64,000 nucleotides of DNA from Hyphomicrobiales bacterium (GCA_900468285.1 UBTF01000011.1:1-64000); one strand, 5' to 3'; numbered from the stretch's first letter, positions 25,845-36,869 are shown. Translations and numbers: made by a program. Notes: generated by a model from the letters alone, not told the origin.

Positions 25845-26561
25845 TCACTCGGTTACTGCGCCAAGCGTGTTGGAACTATCGTCCTTCGGACGCTCGCCTT
25901 CCGGCTGGCTGCCGGTGGTCATGTAGTAGATGGTTTCGGCAATGTTGGTTGCGTGGTCGCCAACGCGCTCGATGTTCTTGGCGCAGAACAGGAGATGCGT
26001 GCAGGTGGTGATGTTGCGCGGATCTTCCATCATGTAGGTCAAGAGCTCGCGGAACAGCGAGGTGTACATGGCATCGATCTCTTCATCACGCTCGCGGATG
26101 GCCTGGGCCTTTTCCGCCGAACGGGTGGAGTAGACGTCAAGCACTTCCTTGAGCTGCACCAGCGCCAGTTCCGACAGGTGCTCCAGGCCGCGGGCCAGCT
26201 TGCGCGGAACGCCGGTACCGGCAACGGCGATGACGCGCTTGGCGGTGTTCTTGCCAAGGTCGCCGACGCGCTCCAGATCGGCAGCGATACGCAGCGAGCC
26301 GATGATTTCACGAAGGTCGGCAGCCATGGGCTGACGCTTGGCGATGGTGACGATGGCCTTGTCGCCGATCTCACGCTCGGCATGATCGAGGATCGTGTCG
26401 TCGGATATGACCTTCTGGGCAAGTGCTGCGTCGGAATTGACGAGCGCGCGCACCGCATCGGCGCACATCTGTTCCGCCAGACCGCCCATTTCGGCGATGC
26501 GGCGGGTGAGGAACTTCAGCTCCTCGTCATAGGCGGACATGATATGGGAATGTGTCGGCAT
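25845..26561 (-). CDS. phoU: Phosphate signalling protein PhoU
   Basis: 238 residues starting [15 protein letters not shown]. Two PhoU helical repeats are visible, with the conserved acidic metal-binding segments [23 protein letters not shown] and [22 protein letters not shown]. PhoU links the PstSCAB transporter to PhoR and keeps the regulon off when phosphate is plentiful. GGAGA precedes the ATG. It lies between pstB and phoB with short gaps, the standard order. Confidence 0.95.
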   Translation of the reverse strand: MPTHSHIMSAYDEELKFLTRRIAEMGGLAEQMCADAVRALVNSDAALAQKVISDDTILDHAEREIGDKAIVTIAKRQPMAADLREIIGSLRIAADLERVGDLGKNTAKRVIAVAGTGVPRKLARGLEHLSELALVQLKEVLDVYSTRSAEKAQAIRERDEEIDAMYTSLFRELLTYMMEDPRNITTCTHLLFCAKNIERVGDHATNIAETIYYMTTGSQPEGERPKDDSSNTLGAVTE

Positions 26562-26647
26562 GTACGAAATCTCCAGTTTCGATGCGCTGGCCCGCAAGCC
26601 CGGACGGGCTCAAGCGGTGCCACGCGAATGGTTTTAACTGCGGCAGA

Positions 26648-27463
26648 TCAGCCGAAGCGGCCCATGATGTAGTCCTGCGTGCGCTGGTCATCCGGGTTGG
26701 TGAACATCTTGTCGGTGTCGTTTTCTTCGACCAGATGGCCCAGATGGAACATGGCGGTGCGCTGCGAGACGCGGGCTGCCTGCTGCATGGAGTGGGTGAC
26801 GATGACGATGGTGTAGTTTGCGCGCAGCTCGTGGATGAGTTCTTCCACCTTTGCCGTCGCAATCGGGTCCAGCGCCGAGCATGGCTCGTCCATCAGGATG
26901 ACTTCAGGAGACACAGCAATCGCGCGGGCAATGCACAGACGCTGCTGCTGGCCGCCGGACAGGCCGGTGCCTGATTCATGCAGGCGATCCTTGGCTTCGT
27001 TCCACAGACCGGCCTTCTGCAGGCTGGACTCAACGATCTGGTCCATATCCGCCTTGTTGCGGGCAAGACCATGGATGCGTGGGCCATAGGCGATGTTTTC
27101 ATAGATCGTCTTGGGGAATGGGTTCGGCTTCTGGAACACCATGCCGACGCGCGCACGAAGTTCCACCACGTCGATGGACTGATCGTAGATATCGTCTTCA
27201 TCGAGCGTGATCTTGCCCGTGACACGGCAGCCGTCGATCGTATCGTTCATACGGTTGAGCGTGCGCAGGAAGGTGGATTTTCCGCAACCGGACGGGCCGA
27301 TCAACGCGGTGACCGTGTTCTCGCGGACATTCAGGTTCACGTCGTAAAGAGCACGCTTCTCGCTGTAATAAACGGAAACGTCCTTACCAATCATCTTGTA
27401 TGTTACATCATTCATTTTCTTGTCCAGCGCCTTCTCAACTGCTGCTTCCGACAACATATTCAT
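26648..27463 (-). CDS. pstB: Phosphate ABC transporter ATP-binding protein PstB
   Basis: 271 residues from [20 protein letters not shown] motifs are GPSGCGKST (Walker A), FQKPNPFP (Q-loop), [14 protein letters not shown] (signature) and [13 protein letters not shown] (Walker B). PstB energises phosphate import through PstA/PstC at the inner membrane. The start at 27463 follows GGGAGC. The open frame continues much further upstream, but that part is an out-of-frame shadow of pstA. Confidence 0.95.
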   Translation of the reverse strand: MNMLSEAAVEKALDKKMNDVTYKMIGKDVSVYYSEKRALYDVNLNVRENTVTALIGPSGCGKSTFLRTLNRMNDTIDGCRVTGKITLDEDDIYDQSIDVVELRARVGMVFQKPNPFPKTIYENIAYGPRIHGLARNKADMDQIVESSLQKAGLWNEAKDRLHESGTGLSGGQQQRLCIARAIAVSPEVILMDEPCSALDPIATAKVEELIHELRANYTIVIVTHSMQQAARVSQRTAMFHLGHLVEENDTDKMFTNPDDQRTQDYIMGRFG

Positions 27464-27531
27464 AATTAAAGCTCCCGGTGTTTGTTTTATCGCATTTCCG
27501 GACGAAAAACCGGTCGGCACGTTGTGATGGC

Positions 27532-28854
27532 CTACCAGCGACGCTCGAAGCGGCGACGCAACAGGATTGCACCCACATTCATGACGATGAGGAACATAAG
27601 CAGGATGATGATGGCGCCTGACGTTCTCTCGACAAAGGCACGTTCCGCTTCGTTCGCCCACATGTAGATCTGCACCGGCAGGGCCGTGGACGGATCCATC
27701 GGCGTTGTCGGATAATTCGCGACGAAGGCGACCATGCCGATCAGCAGCAGTGGTGCGGTTTCGCCAAGGGCATGTGCCAGGCCGATGATGGTGCCGGTAA
27801 GAATGCCGGGCATGGCCAGCGGCAGCACATGGTGGAAAATGGTCTGCATCTTGGATGCGCCAAGGCCCAGAGCCGCAGCGCGGATGGATGGCGGCACCGC
27901 CTTCAGCGCCGCACGGGTGGCGATGATGATGGTCGGCAGGGTCATCAGCGTCAGCACGAAGCCACCGACCAGCGAAGCCGAGCGCGGGAAGCCCATGAAG
28001 TTGATGAAGACCGACAGGCCAAGCAGACCGTAAACGATGGACGGTACGGCAGCCAGATTGTTGATGTTGACTTCGATGAGGTCCGTCAGGCGGTTCTTCG
28101 GTGCAAACTCTTCCAGATAGATGGAGGCGGCAACACCGATGGGCAGCGAAAGGACCAGAACGATCATCATCATATAGAAGGAGCCGATGAGGGCCACGCC
28201 GACACCTGCGGCTTCCGGACGGCTGGATGCGCCGTTGAAGAAGATGCCGGTGTTGGACTCCTTGGCCAGCTGGCCGGCGTCGGTCAGTTGCTTGACCCAT
28301 GCGAGCTGCTGATCGGAGATGCGACGGTTCTGTTCGTTGACGGAAACGTCGACCTGACCCTTGACCACGCTGTCGAGATCGCCCGAAGCCAGAAGGGCAA
28401 CGGTGCGGGTGGTTCCAACGATGCTTGGATCGGCCACAACCAGGTCGCGCAACTGTCCGCGGATGCTGTCGGAGATCAGGGAATTGACGGCCTTCAGGGC
28501 ATCACGATCATCCAGGGATACGCCGAGCGCCTTTGCCACTGCATTGCGGGCAACCACGGGATAGTTCGCGGTCATCAGCTTGCCGGGATTCTGGGCACGG
28601 ACATTGTCCGGGTCGATGATCTGCTGCGAGAACTCGACCGGCACGGTGATCATGGTCTGCTGGAATGCCGTATAGCCCTTGCCGACGACCGACCAGAGAA
28701 GCAGGAACAGGAACAGCAGGCCGAAGGAAATGGCGGCAAGGCCGTAGGTGCGGAAGCGGCGCTCGGCTGCGTATCGGCGCTTGATGCCGATATCGCGACG
28801 GACCTTCTTCGTTGCGGCTGGGGCGGCAAAGCCCTGGGTAACGACCTCGGTCAT
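27532..28854 (-). CDS. pstA: Phosphate ABC transporter permease PstA
   Basis: 440 residues from [17 protein letters not shown]. The N-terminus is extended relative to the E. coli protein, with a periplasmic insert typical of alphaproteobacterial PstA. The permease domain has six hydrophobic segments and the EAA-type coupling loop [27 protein letters not shown]. Its ATG overlaps the pstC stop (ATGA), so the two permease genes are translationally coupled. Confidence 0.93.
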   Translation of the reverse strand: MTEVVTQGFAAPAATKKVRRDIGIKRRYAAERRFRTYGLAAISFGLLFLFLLLWSVVGKGYTAFQQTMITVPVEFSQQIIDPDNVRAQNPGKLMTANYPVVARNAVAKALGVSLDDRDALKAVNSLISDSIRGQLRDLVVADPSIVGTTRTVALLASGDLDSVVKGQVDVSVNEQNRRISDQQLAWVKQLTDAGQLAKESNTGIFFNGASSRPEAAGVGVALIGSFYMMMIVLVLSLPIGVAASIYLEEFAPKNRLTDLIEVNINNLAAVPSIVYGLLGLSVFINFMGFPRSASLVGGFVLTLMTLPTIIIATRAALKAVPPSIRAAALGLGASKMQTIFHHVLPLAMPGILTGTIIGLAHALGETAPLLLIGMVAFVANYPTTPMDPSTALPVQIYMWANEAERAFVERTSGAIIILLMFLIVMNVGAILLRRRFERRW

Positions 28855-30335
28855 TCGTACTGCTCCCGGTATTTGCGCACGATATAGAGCGCGTAGATAT
28901 TGAGGCAAAGAGTAATGGCAAAGAGTGTGATGCCGAGCGCAAAGGCAACGAGCGTCTGCGGCGAGGTGAATTCAAGGTCACCCGTCAGCTGGCTGACGAT
29001 CTTGACCGTTACCGTCGTCATCGGCTCGAACGGATCGAGCTGAAGGCGGGCGGCAACGCCTGCGGCCAGAACCACGATCATGGTTTCGCCGATGGCGCGC
29101 GACGCGGTCATCAGGATCGCGCCGACGATGCCGGGCAGAGCGGCAGGCAGAATGACCCGCTTGACCGTTTCCGAACGGGTGGCACCAAGACCGAGCGAAC
29201 CATCGCGAAGGGCGCGAGGCACGGCGGTGATGATATCATCCGAAAGCGACGACACGTAGGGGATCAGCATGATGCCCATGACGAAGCCAGCGGTGATGAC
29301 GCTCTGCGCCTGGATGAAGTTGGTGTAATCACCGGTGGCAAGCCCGTTGATCTGCGATGAGATGTCGCGAAGGAATGGGCCAACCGTGGTCAGGGCAAAG
29401 AAGCCGTAGACGATGGTGGGAATGCCCGCCAGCACTTCGAGAAGCGGCTTGGCAACCGAGCGGAAGCGCGGCGAAGCGTATTCCGCCATGTAGATGGCCG
29501 AGAACAGACCGACAGGAACGGCAACGAGCATCGCGACGAAGCCGATATAGAGCGTGCCCGCAAGCAACGGCACGAGGCCGAACTGCCCTGCACTCTCGGT
29601 CGCGCCAGCGGCGGCAAAGCGCGGGTCCCAGACGGTTCCGAAGAAGAACTGGTAGGCTGGAACCATGTTGAAGAACTGGATCGCTTCCGTCAGCATCGAC
29701 AGAACAATGCCGATGGTGGTGAGAATGGCGATGGAGGATGCCAGCAGCAAAGCCGCCAGAATGACCTTTTCGACATTGTTACGGGCGCGGAAGCGGGGTG
29801 CGATACCGCGCAGGGCATAGAGCGCACCGCCAACGGCTGCGCCCAGCACCACCAGCACCATGCCGATGCGGCTGGCCGCCGTCATGGTATTGAGCGTTTC
29901 AGCCGCCTCGACCATGAAGGGCTCCGGATCGCCGGCAATGGCGACACCCTTGGACCCCAGAAGCGGACGCAGCGAAGCCGGATCAGCCTTGGCCTGAGCG
30001 AACTCTTCTGGTGTCAGCCTTTCAAGACCACGGGCAATCGAGCCGACCATGCCGTAGCTGAGGCTCTGCTGAGCCTCGGACTGGGACCTGATGTCTTCTG
30101 GAAATGCACCGCGCACAGCCGAGGTGATGACCATAGGGCTGACGATGAGCCAAACTGCTAAAATAAATGCGGACGGAATAATGGCCCAGATAAGAACATA
30201 GGAGCCATGATAACCGGCCCGGGAATGCATGGACGACGGACGACCGCCAGCCAGAGCGACAGCACGGCGAGAGCCAAGCACATAGCTGGCTATGCCGATC
30301 AGCGCCAATATCAGCAAAAGAATGGATGTGTTCAT
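28851..30335 (-). CDS. pstC: Phosphate ABC transporter permease PstC
   Basis: 494 residues, longer than E. coli PstC because of an N-terminal extension with extra membrane helices (ILLLILALIGIASYVLG) and a periplasmic region. The permease core includes the coupling loop RDGSLGLGATRSETVKRVILPAALPGIVG. It forms the membrane channel with PstA. GAGGAAAG precedes the ATG. A 275-base gap containing a hairpin separates it from pstS. Confidence 0.93.
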   Translation of the reverse strand: MNTSILLLILALIGIASYVLGSRRAVALAGGRPSSMHSRAGYHGSYVLIWAIIPSAFILAVWLIVSPMVITSAVRGAFPEDIRSQSEAQQSLSYGMVGSIARGLERLTPEEFAQAKADPASLRPLLGSKGVAIAGDPEPFMVEAAETLNTMTAASRIGMVLVVLGAAVGGALYALRGIAPRFRARNNVEKVILAALLLASSIAILTTIGIVLSMLTEAIQFFNMVPAYQFFFGTVWDPRFAAAGATESAGQFGLVPLLAGTLYIGFVAMLVAVPVGLFSAIYMAEYASPRFRSVAKPLLEVLAGIPTIVYGFFALTTVGPFLRDISSQINGLATGDYTNFIQAQSVITAGFVMGIMLIPYVSSLSDDIITAVPRALRDGSLGLGATRSETVKRVILPAALPGIVGAILMTASRAIGETMIVVLAAGVAARLQLDPFEPMTTVTVKIVSQLTGDLEFTSPQTLVAFALGITLFAITLCLNIYALYIVRKYREQYE

Positions 30336-30573
30336 GGAGACTTTCCTCGGCGCACCGGAAAATGGATGCGGGATCAGGCAGCTTTAATATTTGCACATCG
30401 GATCATCGCAAACAGCCTTGAGCCCGTTTCCGGGAAGCGGTTTGCGAAAGGTGCCATGTTGCATTTCTCGGCTCAGGCATTCCGGGTTGATACATCGTAT
30501 TTATCGGCCGTTTGGTCATACGATAAATAGGAACTGTCAACCCACACAGCGCCTTGCCAACAGAAAGATGGAC

Positions 30574-30603
30574 GGAAGGCGCGGCGATGAAGCCGCGCCT
30601 TCC
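30574..30603 (-). terminator. Strong hairpin between pstS and pstC
   Basis: GGAAGGCGCGGC and GCCGCGCCTTCC form a perfect 12-bp stem with a six-base loop, seven bases after the pstS stop. With no long T-run it may be a partial terminator or an mRNA-stabilising structure that favours pstS over the permease genes. Confidence 0.7.
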
Positions 30604-30610
30604 AGACAGA

Positions 30611-31645
30611 TTACATGATCTTGCCAGCTTCGAACTGAGCGCGGATTTCCTTGCGCTCGGCTTCCGGTGCAGCAACCAGGCCGTAGTTGGCCAGCGGAGA
30701 GTCAGGTCCGATCATCTCGTCAGAGGTGAAGAACTCAACATATTCCTTGAGGCCAGGGATAACGCCGACATGTGCCTTCTTGACGTAGAAGAACAGTGGG
30801 CGCGAAACAGGGTACTTGCCGCTTGCAACGGTTTCCGTTGTTGGCACGACGTCGCTGACGGTTGCAACCTTCAGCTTGTCCTTGTTGTTTTCGTAGAATG
30901 CCAGGCCGAAGACGCCAAGACCTGTCTTGTTCGCATCGATACGAGCGAGCGTTTCGGTGTAGTCGCCGTCGATGTCGACTGCCATGCCGTCCTTGCGAAC
31001 TGCGATGCACTTGGCAGCAGCCTGCTTGGCATCTGGAACCAGACCCTTGATGGCGTCGGTTGCGCCAGCTTCCTTGCAGCCGTCAGCCATGATCTTCTCT
31101 TCGAAGACTTCGCGTGTGCCGTGCTTGGAACCTGGGATGTAAGCAGCAATCGCTACATCAGGCAGTTCCTTGTTGATTTCGGACCACTTCTTGTAAGGGT
31201 TGGCAACGAGCTTGCCGTCCTTGACGATTTCAGCTGCGAGACCGAGGTAGAGATCCTTTGGCTCGAGCTTGACGTCCTTGTTGGACTTGTCCATCGCGAA
31301 AACGATGCCGTCGTAACCGATCTTGACTTCCTGAACGTCGGTAACGCCAGCTGCCTTGCATGCTGCGAGTTCGTCAGCCTTGATCTTGCGCGAAGCGTTT
31401 GCAATGTCGATGGTGCCTTCACCAACGCCGGAGCAGAACGCCTTCAGACCGCCGCCCGTGCCGCCGGACTCAACGACCGGAGCCTTGAAGTCAGGGAAGG
31501 TTTCAGCGAAAGTTTCAGCAACGATCTTTGCGTAAGGCAGAACGGTGGAGGAACCAGCAACCTGGATCTGGTCGCGAGCAGCGGCGGCGCCTGCGAAGGC
31601 AACGGAAGCCACCAGGGCTGCTGCGGACAATTTTACGATATTCAT
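30611..31645 (-). CDS. pstS: Phosphate ABC transporter periplasmic binding protein PstS
   Basis: 344 residues with a signal peptide (KLSAAALVASVAFAGAAAA). The phosphate-binding loops are recognisable: IQVAGSSTVLPYAK near the mature N-terminus, ESGGTGGGLKAFCSGVGEGTIDIANASRKIK, and GSKHGTREVFEEKI. It captures periplasmic phosphate with high affinity for PstCAB. GGGAGA precedes the ATG. A Pho box lies upstream at 31783-31800. Confidence 0.96.
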   Translation of the reverse strand: MNIVKLSAAALVASVAFAGAAAARDQIQVAGSSTVLPYAKIVAETFAETFPDFKAPVVESGGTGGGLKAFCSGVGEGTIDIANASRKIKADELAACKAAGVTDVQEVKIGYDGIVFAMDKSNKDVKLEPKDLYLGLAAEIVKDGKLVANPYKKWSEINKELPDVAIAAYIPGSKHGTREVFEEKIMADGCKEAGATDAIKGLVPDAKQAAAKCIAVRKDGMAVDIDGDYTETLARIDANKTGLGVFGLAFYENNKDKLKVATVSDVVPTTETVASGKYPVSRPLFFYVKKAHVGVIPGLKEYVEFFTSDEMIGPDSPLANYGLVAAPEAERKEIRAQFEAGKIM

Positions 31646-31782
31646 GTGACTCTCCCGTATGGGGCCCTGTAATGGGCTTTTGTGAACGCTGCCGGCAGTA
31701 GCTTTTTACCCGCTGGCCCAATCTGGGCTGCCCCGGCGGCCTCTTCTTAACCAGTCTTGCCACACCCTTTTATGTCACTTCG

Positions 31783-31800
31783 ATGAAGTATTTGTGACAG
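31783..31800 (-). promoter_or_regulatory. Pho box upstream of pstS
   Basis: On the minus strand CTGTCAC-AAAT-ACTTCAT, two heptamers 11 bases apart, close to the PhoB consensus CTGTCAT-A/T4-CTGTCAC. The first repeat is nearly perfect. It lies about 140 bases before the pstS start codon. Confidence 0.7.
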
Positions 31801-31861
31801 CCTAAGCTTCTGAATAGAAACGCTTTTTTATTTCACAAAATCACGTGATACGGGTTTTGTG

Positions 31862-33136
31862 TCAAAAACGCACGGTAAAGTCCGTACCCACCTCAAGTTC
31901 CGAGCGGATTATAAGGCGCGCGCGGTGGCGCGTGAGAATATGCTTGACGATGGCAAGGCCCAGACCCGTGCCTTTTTTGGAGCGACTATCGGCCACGCTG
32001 ACGCGATAAAACCGCTCGGTCAGACGGGGAACATGCTCTGCCGGAATGCCAGGCCCCTTGTCGACCACACCGACCTCTACAGGTTTACCGGCTTCGGTCC
32101 GCAGGAACACATCGACGACCTTGCCATCCTGACCGTATTTGCAGGCATTTTCGACGAGGTTCTGGAAGACCTGCACCAGTTCGTCACGGTCTCCCGTCAC
32201 CTCCACCTTGCCATCGGGTACATGAAGGTTGATCTCGATACCAAGTTCTTCGGCCAGCGGCAGAAGGCTGTCGCGCACATGGCCCAGAAGCGGGACCAGA
32301 TCGACTTTCTGGTCGGGTGCAATATTGGCGCGCAGTTCCAGCCGCGACAGTGACATCAGGTCGTCCACCAGACGGCTCATGCGCGTGGCCTGATCCAGCA
32401 TGATGCCGAGAAAGCGTTCACGCGCCTTGGGATCATCCCGTGCCGGTCCCTGCATGGTTTCGATAAAGCCGCGAAGAGACGCAAGCGGCGTACGCAGTTC
32501 GTGGCTTGCATTGGCGACGAAATCGCTGCGCATACGGTCTATGCGGCGAAGCTCCGAAATATCGCGGAAGGAGAGGATGTAAAGCGGTGGCCCGGCCTGC
32601 TCCTGCGCCGCGGCAAGCGCTATGCTGACCACAAAGACGCGTTCTGAAGGCAGACGTTCTGAGTGTTCCACCTGGTTGGGCTGACCGGTGGCAATCGTTT
32701 CCCTGATGACATCCAGCAGACCCGGCGAGCGCAGGCGCCCGGAAATATGCGAGCCCACGGGAAGTGTGCCGAACGCCCGTTCCGCCGCGTTGTTTTCGAA
32801 AAGAACGCTGGCATTGCGATCCAGAATGAAGACCGGCGTATCGAGAACAGCGAGACCTGAGCGAACACCCGAAATATGACTTTCGCTGACAGCCTGCTCC
32901 TCATCGATCTCCTGCACGACAGCGCGTTTTGGCGCCTTTGCCACCGAGCCCGGGCCGATGGCGAGAATGGCCAGCACGGCCCCGGCCCACAGCGCCAGCG
33001 GAACATAGGGTGCGCGCAGCTCCGTCATCGCCACGATTGCCAAAAGGGTAACGACCAGAATAGGCAACCAGCTACGGCGCAGCCCGCCCCAATATCGCCC
33101 AACCGTGCTGCCGCTTTCCGAGACCGCCATTGCCAT
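31862..33136 (-). CDS. phoR: Phosphate regulon sensor histidine kinase PhoR
   Basis: 424 residues. Two N-terminal membrane segments (about 22-38 and 44-62) lack a large periplasmic domain, as usual for PhoR. A PAS domain follows ([30 protein letters not shown]), then the HisKA box with His212 in [18 protein letters not shown], then HATPase motifs ([31 protein letters not shown]). AGAGGAAA precedes the ATG. It heads the phosphate block and is divergent from ppk2. Confidence 0.93.
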   Translation of the reverse strand: MAMAVSESGSTVGRYWGGLRRSWLPILVVTLLAIVAMTELRAPYVPLALWAGAVLAILAIGPGSVAKAPKRAVVQEIDEEQAVSESHISGVRSGLAVLDTPVFILDRNASVLFENNAAERAFGTLPVGSHISGRLRSPGLLDVIRETIATGQPNQVEHSERLPSERVFVVSIALAAAQEQAGPPLYILSFRDISELRRIDRMRSDFVANASHELRTPLASLRGFIETMQGPARDDPKARERFLGIMLDQATRMSRLVDDLMSLSRLELRANIAPDQKVDLVPLLGHVRDSLLPLAEELGIEINLHVPDGKVEVTGDRDELVQVFQNLVENACKYGQDGKVVDVFLRTEAGKPVEVGVVDKGPGIPAEHVPRLTERFYRVSVADSRSKKGTGLGLAIVKHILTRHRARLIIRSELEVGTDFTVRF

Positions 33137-33189
33137 CTGCTTTCCTCTGACGCCGAAAATCAGCGTATCGACCCTTTTACCGCCCTTTC

Positions 33190-33196
33190 ATGACAG
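33190..33196 (-). promoter_or_regulatory. Possible Pho half-site in the phoR-ppk2 intergenic region
   Basis: CTGTCAT on the minus strand is a perfect PhoB heptamer, followed by GAAA, but the second repeat is poor. It could serve phoR, ppk2 or neither. Confidence 0.3.
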
Positions 33197-33332
33197 AGAT
33201 TCATCACTATGTCTTTTCCACAGCCAGTTCTTTCACGGTTGCGAAACAGGATTGCAGATATTTCTGGGTCGTCCGCCTCGCAAGCGAGGGGATTTTCATG
33301 CCGGTTACAACGGCAGCACAATGGGAGCCACG

Positions 33333-34214
33333 ATGAGCGAAAACAGCAAAGACCGTTCAGTCGAACTGCAGATCGACGGAAAGACGCACATATTCAACAT
33401 CGATGACCCCGTTCTGCCCGACTGGGTCGAGGCGAAGAAACTTTCGGCCGGTGGTTTTCCCTATGACAAGAAGATGAAACGCGAGGAATACGAAAAGACG
33501 CTGGAAGCGTTGCAGATCGAGCTGGTGAAGGTCCAGTACTGGCTGCAGGCCACGGGCAAGCGCATCATGGCGGTTTTCGAGGGGCGCGACGCCGCAGGAA
33601 AGGGCGGCGCGATTTCCGTCGTGAAAGAGTATCTCAATCCGCGTTATGCGCGCATCGTGGCGCTGACCAAGCCGACGGAGACCGAGCGCGGCCAGTGGTA
33701 TTTCCAGCGGTACATCTCTCATTTCCCGACGGCAGGCGAATTCGTGATGTTCGACCGTTCCTGGTACAACCGCGCTGGCGTTGAGCCGGTCATGGGGTTT
33801 TGCACGCCGGAAGAACACAAGCGGTTTCTGAAAGAAACGCCGCGGCTGGAAAAGATGGTGGTGCATGAAGGCACGCATCTGTTCAAGTTCTGGCTGGATA
33901 CGGGCCGCGAAACCCAGATAGACCGTTTTCATGACCGCCGCCACAGCCCTCTCAAGGCGTGGAAGCTTTCCGACATGGACATTGCCGCATTGACCAAGTG
34001 GGACGATTACACGGCGATGCGCGATCTCATGCTGGAGAAAACCCACATAGAAGATGCGCCCTGGACCGTGATCCGCGCTAACGACAAGCGCCGCGCACGG
34101 ATCAATCTCATCAAGCATATCCTGAAATCGCTGGATTACGAAGGCAAGGACAAGAAGGCGATTGGCGACATCGATGACAAGATCATCGGCTCCGGCCCCG
34201 ATTTCCTGAAATAG
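33333..34214 (+). CDS. ppk2: Polyphosphate kinase 2 (PPK2 family)
   Basis: 293 residues from [20 protein letters not shown]2 uses polyphosphate to phosphorylate nucleoside phosphates, or the reverse. Walker A is GRDAAGKGG at 84-92, and lid and Walker B motifs are [18 protein letters not shown] and the arginine-rich [13 protein letters not shown]. The start at 33333 is favoured by GGGAG five bases upstream. It is divergent from phoR, so polyphosphate turnover is placed next to phosphate sensing. Nucleotide preference (ADP or GDP) cannot be decided. Confidence 0.92.
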   Translation: MSENSKDRSVELQIDGKTHIFNIDDPVLPDWVEAKKLSAGGFPYDKKMKREEYEKTLEALQIELVKVQYWLQATGKRIMAVFEGRDAAGKGGAISVVKEYLNPRYARIVALTKPTETERGQWYFQRYISHFPTAGEFVMFDRSWYNRAGVEPVMGFCTPEEHKRFLKETPRLEKMVVHEGTHLFKFWLDTGRETQIDRFHDRRHSPLKAWKLSDMDIAALTKWDDYTAMRDLMLEKTHIEDAPWTVIRANDKRRARINLIKHILKSLDYEGKDKKAIGDIDDKIIGSGPDFLK

Positions 34215-34249
34215 ACGTCCCCGGAAATAGTCGCCTCCTCTTAAATGAA

Positions 34250-34276
34250 GGTCACAGGAACTTGCTCCCTGTGGCC
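34250..34276. terminator. Hairpin between ppk2 and the convergent gene
   Basis: GGTCACAGG and CCTGTGGCC pair with one G-T, around a 9-base loop, in the 82-base gap between convergent genes. No strong T-run. Confidence 0.5.
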
Positions 34277-34296
34277 CTCACCGCCCCGATCGTCCA

Positions 34297-35490
34297 TTAT
34301 TCGCCCGGCAGGATGCGCGCCGAATAGAGATTGACGGGTCGTCCATTGCCATCGATATCGCTGTTGATGATGATGCGTCCGGGCGCATTCGGCGCTATCG
34401 TCCGGTCAAATGTGACATTGATGAGCATATCCGCACGCTCCGGCGTTGCCGTGAAGCGATGGCGGGCGCAATTTCCAAGGCTGCCGAAATCGCAGCTTAT
34501 CGAAAGCTGCGTCTGCCGGTCGCTGGACGATTGCAGGGTCACCGAAATCGTCGACGACTTTCCGGCCATTTCCCGCAGGACTTCTGTGGGAACGGTGATG
34601 CTCACATTGCCATCGCTTTCCGCGACGCGGGATGTCAGGCGGACTGCTTTTCCTGCCGGTGTGGAGATTGGCTCAACAGCCGAAAGTGAGCCGGTTTGAA
34701 GGCCTGCATTTCCCTGCTCGGCATTGAATACCTCTTCCCAGGCCTCGGAAAAGCCTCTTCCCGCTTCCAGGCTGGGCTGGGGTGCCGTTTCCGCGCCGGT
34801 AAAATCTTCCGATTGAACCTGCGGCGGCGGGTTTGGCACGCTGGTGTCCCTTTCCGCAGAGCTGAGCAACAGGCCGGAGCTATAGACCCACCATGCGCAA
34901 AACCCCAGGAAGGCAAAGAGCGTGAAATAGATGAAGAGGCGGGCCACAAGTCCCTTCTTGCGGCGCGCCTTGGCTGCACGTTCCGGCTTGAAGGCAAGCG
35001 ATGCCGCATCCGCCGCGACCGGGGCGGAGCGCGCATCGGGCGCCATCACGCCGCGCTCGGCGCGAAAGTCGCCCATGTCATCGGTCGACGTATCCGGTTC
35101 GCGCGGTTCTCCGCGCACCTCAGCCTCTACCGGCAGAACATCCTCGTCGTTTTCCACCTGCCGCGTCGGCGCTGCAACCGATGGTCGGACAGGCGGCGGT
35201 GGCGGAGCGGCTGCTCTGGCTGCTTCGCGCCGGACATGATCCTCCACCACGCTCAACAACCGGTTTCGCTCTTCGCCCTCGATGGCATGAATAAGCGTTT
35301 CAAGACGCTGGCGCTGCTGCGCAACAACCTCTGGATCTTCTATGCCCTGCTTGCGCAGGCCCGCTTCCAGCGCCTGGCGGGAAGACTGATAGATCCTGGC
35401 CCTCACCTCGGCACTCGATCTGTCCGATTTTTCGAGGGCATTTCTGATTGCCGTTTCCAGTCCGCTCACTATCGGTCCTTTTCTTGCCAT
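34297..35490 (-). CDS. Hypothetical single-pass membrane protein
   Basis: 397 residues from MARKGPIVSGLETAIRNAL. The N-terminal part is helical and charged (SAEVRARIYQSSRQALEAGL, RLETLIHAIEGEERNRLLSV), then a proline/acid-rich stretch, a basic KARRKK followed by one membrane helix (LFIYFTLFAFLGFCAWWVYS), and a C-terminal extracytoplasmic beta-rich domain with two cysteines (ISCDFGSLGNC). I do not recognise a named family; the layout suggests an envelope or signalling protein. The upstream extension to 35574 is less likely to be translated. Confidence 0.75.
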   Translation of the reverse strand: MARKGPIVSGLETAIRNALEKSDRSSAEVRARIYQSSRQALEAGLRKQGIEDPEVVAQQRQRLETLIHAIEGEERNRLLSVVEDHVRREAARAAAPPPPPVRPSVAAPTRQVENDEDVLPVEAEVRGEPREPDTSTDDMGDFRAERGVMAPDARSAPVAADAASLAFKPERAAKARRKKGLVARLFIYFTLFAFLGFCAWWVYSSGLLLSSAERDTSVPNPPPQVQSEDFTGAETAPQPSLEAGRGFSEAWEEVFNAEQGNAGLQTGSLSAVEPISTPAGKAVRLTSRVAESDGNVSITVPTEVLREMAGKSSTISVTLQSSSDRQTQLSISCDFGSLGNCARHRFTATPERADMLINVTFDRTIAPNAPGRIIINSDIDGNGRPVNLYSARILPGE

Positions 35491-35786
35491 CCGAAAGGCT
35501 TTTGCGGCATTGCGCCATATGTTTACGATTCGGTAACGTCTCGCTTGCCCAACCGCAAGAGAAGTATTTGGCAAACGTCAGAATGTCGTGGGAAAACATG
35601 CCCGGAACGCACGGCCATAGGCGTATTTGGACGAGCGGGCTTGTTTTGGGCCTGCCCTTTCATGGGAGATGCATCGGCCATAGCGCACCTGGCACCAACA
35701 CAAAATCAGCCGCTTTTTTCGCTTTTCAAGGACGCTTGGCTTCGCTACATCTTACGTGCGCGTAAACGTCATTCATGGGAGGAAAC

Positions 35787-36743
35787 ATGCTGCCGTCCGT
35801 CCTCAAGGATAATCTTCGACTGCCGGTGATTGCCTCGCCGCTTTTCATCATTTCCCACCCGGAATTGACGCTGGCGCAGTGCAAGGCGGGGGTCGTCGGC
35901 GCGTTTCCGGCGCTCAATGCCCGCCCCGAAAGCCAGCTGGACGAATGGCTTTCCATGATGACGGAAGACCTTGCCGCCTATAATGCAGCCAACCCCGAAA
36001 AACCGGCCGCACCCTTTGCCGTCAACCAGATCGTCCACACATCCAACAAGCGGCTGGAGCATGATCTTAGCCTCTGCGTGAAATACAAGGTGCCTGTTGT
36101 CATCTCGTCGCTGGGTGCCGTGCCGGAGGTCAATGCCGCCATCCACTCCTATGGCGGCATCGTGCTGCATGATGTCATCAACAACCGCCACGCCAATTCC
36201 GCCATCCGCAAAGGTGCCGACGGGCTGATCGCAGTCGCAACCGGCGCAGGTGGCCATGCGGGCACGCTTTCGCCCTTCGCGCTGGCGCAGGAAATACGCG
36301 AGTGGTTCGATGGCCCCCTGCTTCTGGCAGGTGCCATCGCCAATGGCGGCGCGATCCTCGCCGCACAGGCCATGGGCGCAGACATGGCCTATATCGGCTC
36401 TCCCTTCATCGCCACGACGGAAGCGCGGGCCAGCGAGGCCTATAAGCAGGCCATCGTCGAAGCCAATGCCAATGACATCATCTATTCCAACTATTTCACC
36501 GGCATTCACGGCAACTACATGAAATCCTCCATTATCGCCGCCGGAATGGACCCCGACAATCTGCCCGTGGCCGACCCATCGAAGATGGATTTTGGAGCCG
36601 CAACCAGCGGCGCAAAGGCATGGAAAGACATATGGGGCGCAGGTCAGGGCGTGGGCGCCGTCAAGGCCATCGAACCTGTATCGGCCCTGATCGATCGTCT
36701 GGCCGCAGAATACGCCGCAGCCAAGGCGCGGATTTGTGGATAG
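35787..36743 (+). CDS. Nitronate monooxygenase-like FMN enzyme (2-nitropropane dioxygenase family)
   Basis: 318 residues from MLPSVLKDNLRLPVIASPLF; GGGAGG at 35777-35782 decides the start. The TIM-barrel FMN family is shown by APLF-type N-terminus, the central ADGLIAVATGAGGHAGTLSPF motif with its conserved His, PLLLAGAIANGGAILAAQAMGADMAYIGSPFIAT, and the AGQGVGAVKAIEPV phosphate-binding end. Enzymes of this family oxidise alkyl nitronates, though some members have other roles, so the substrate is inferred. It stands alone upstream of tRNA-Thr. Confidence 0.87.
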   Translation: MLPSVLKDNLRLPVIASPLFIISHPELTLAQCKAGVVGAFPALNARPESQLDEWLSMMTEDLAAYNAANPEKPAAPFAVNQIVHTSNKRLEHDLSLCVKYKVPVVISSLGAVPEVNAAIHSYGGIVLHDVINNRHANSAIRKGADGLIAVATGAGGHAGTLSPFALAQEIREWFDGPLLLAGAIANGGAILAAQAMGADMAYIGSPFIATTEARASEAYKQAIVEANANDIIYSNYFTGIHGNYMKSSIIAAGMDPDNLPVADPSKMDFGAATSGAKAWKDIWGAGQGVGAVKAIEPVSALIDRLAAEYAAAKARICG

Positions 36744-36869
36744 GTCAGCAAGAAAAGAATGGGGCCGACGGAATTTTATCTCAAGCCCCATTCAAGACTT
36801 GAAATCCATCCGCAATGCCTGTATCAGCCCGCCATATCAACCGCGCCGACACCTTTCGGCAGCCGGTAA

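Noticed and set aside
26648..28300. 550-codon minus-strand frame that would make a longer PstB
   Set aside because: The upstream half overlaps pstA out of frame and is low complexity; the 27463 ATG has a good ribosome-binding site and the normal PstB start.
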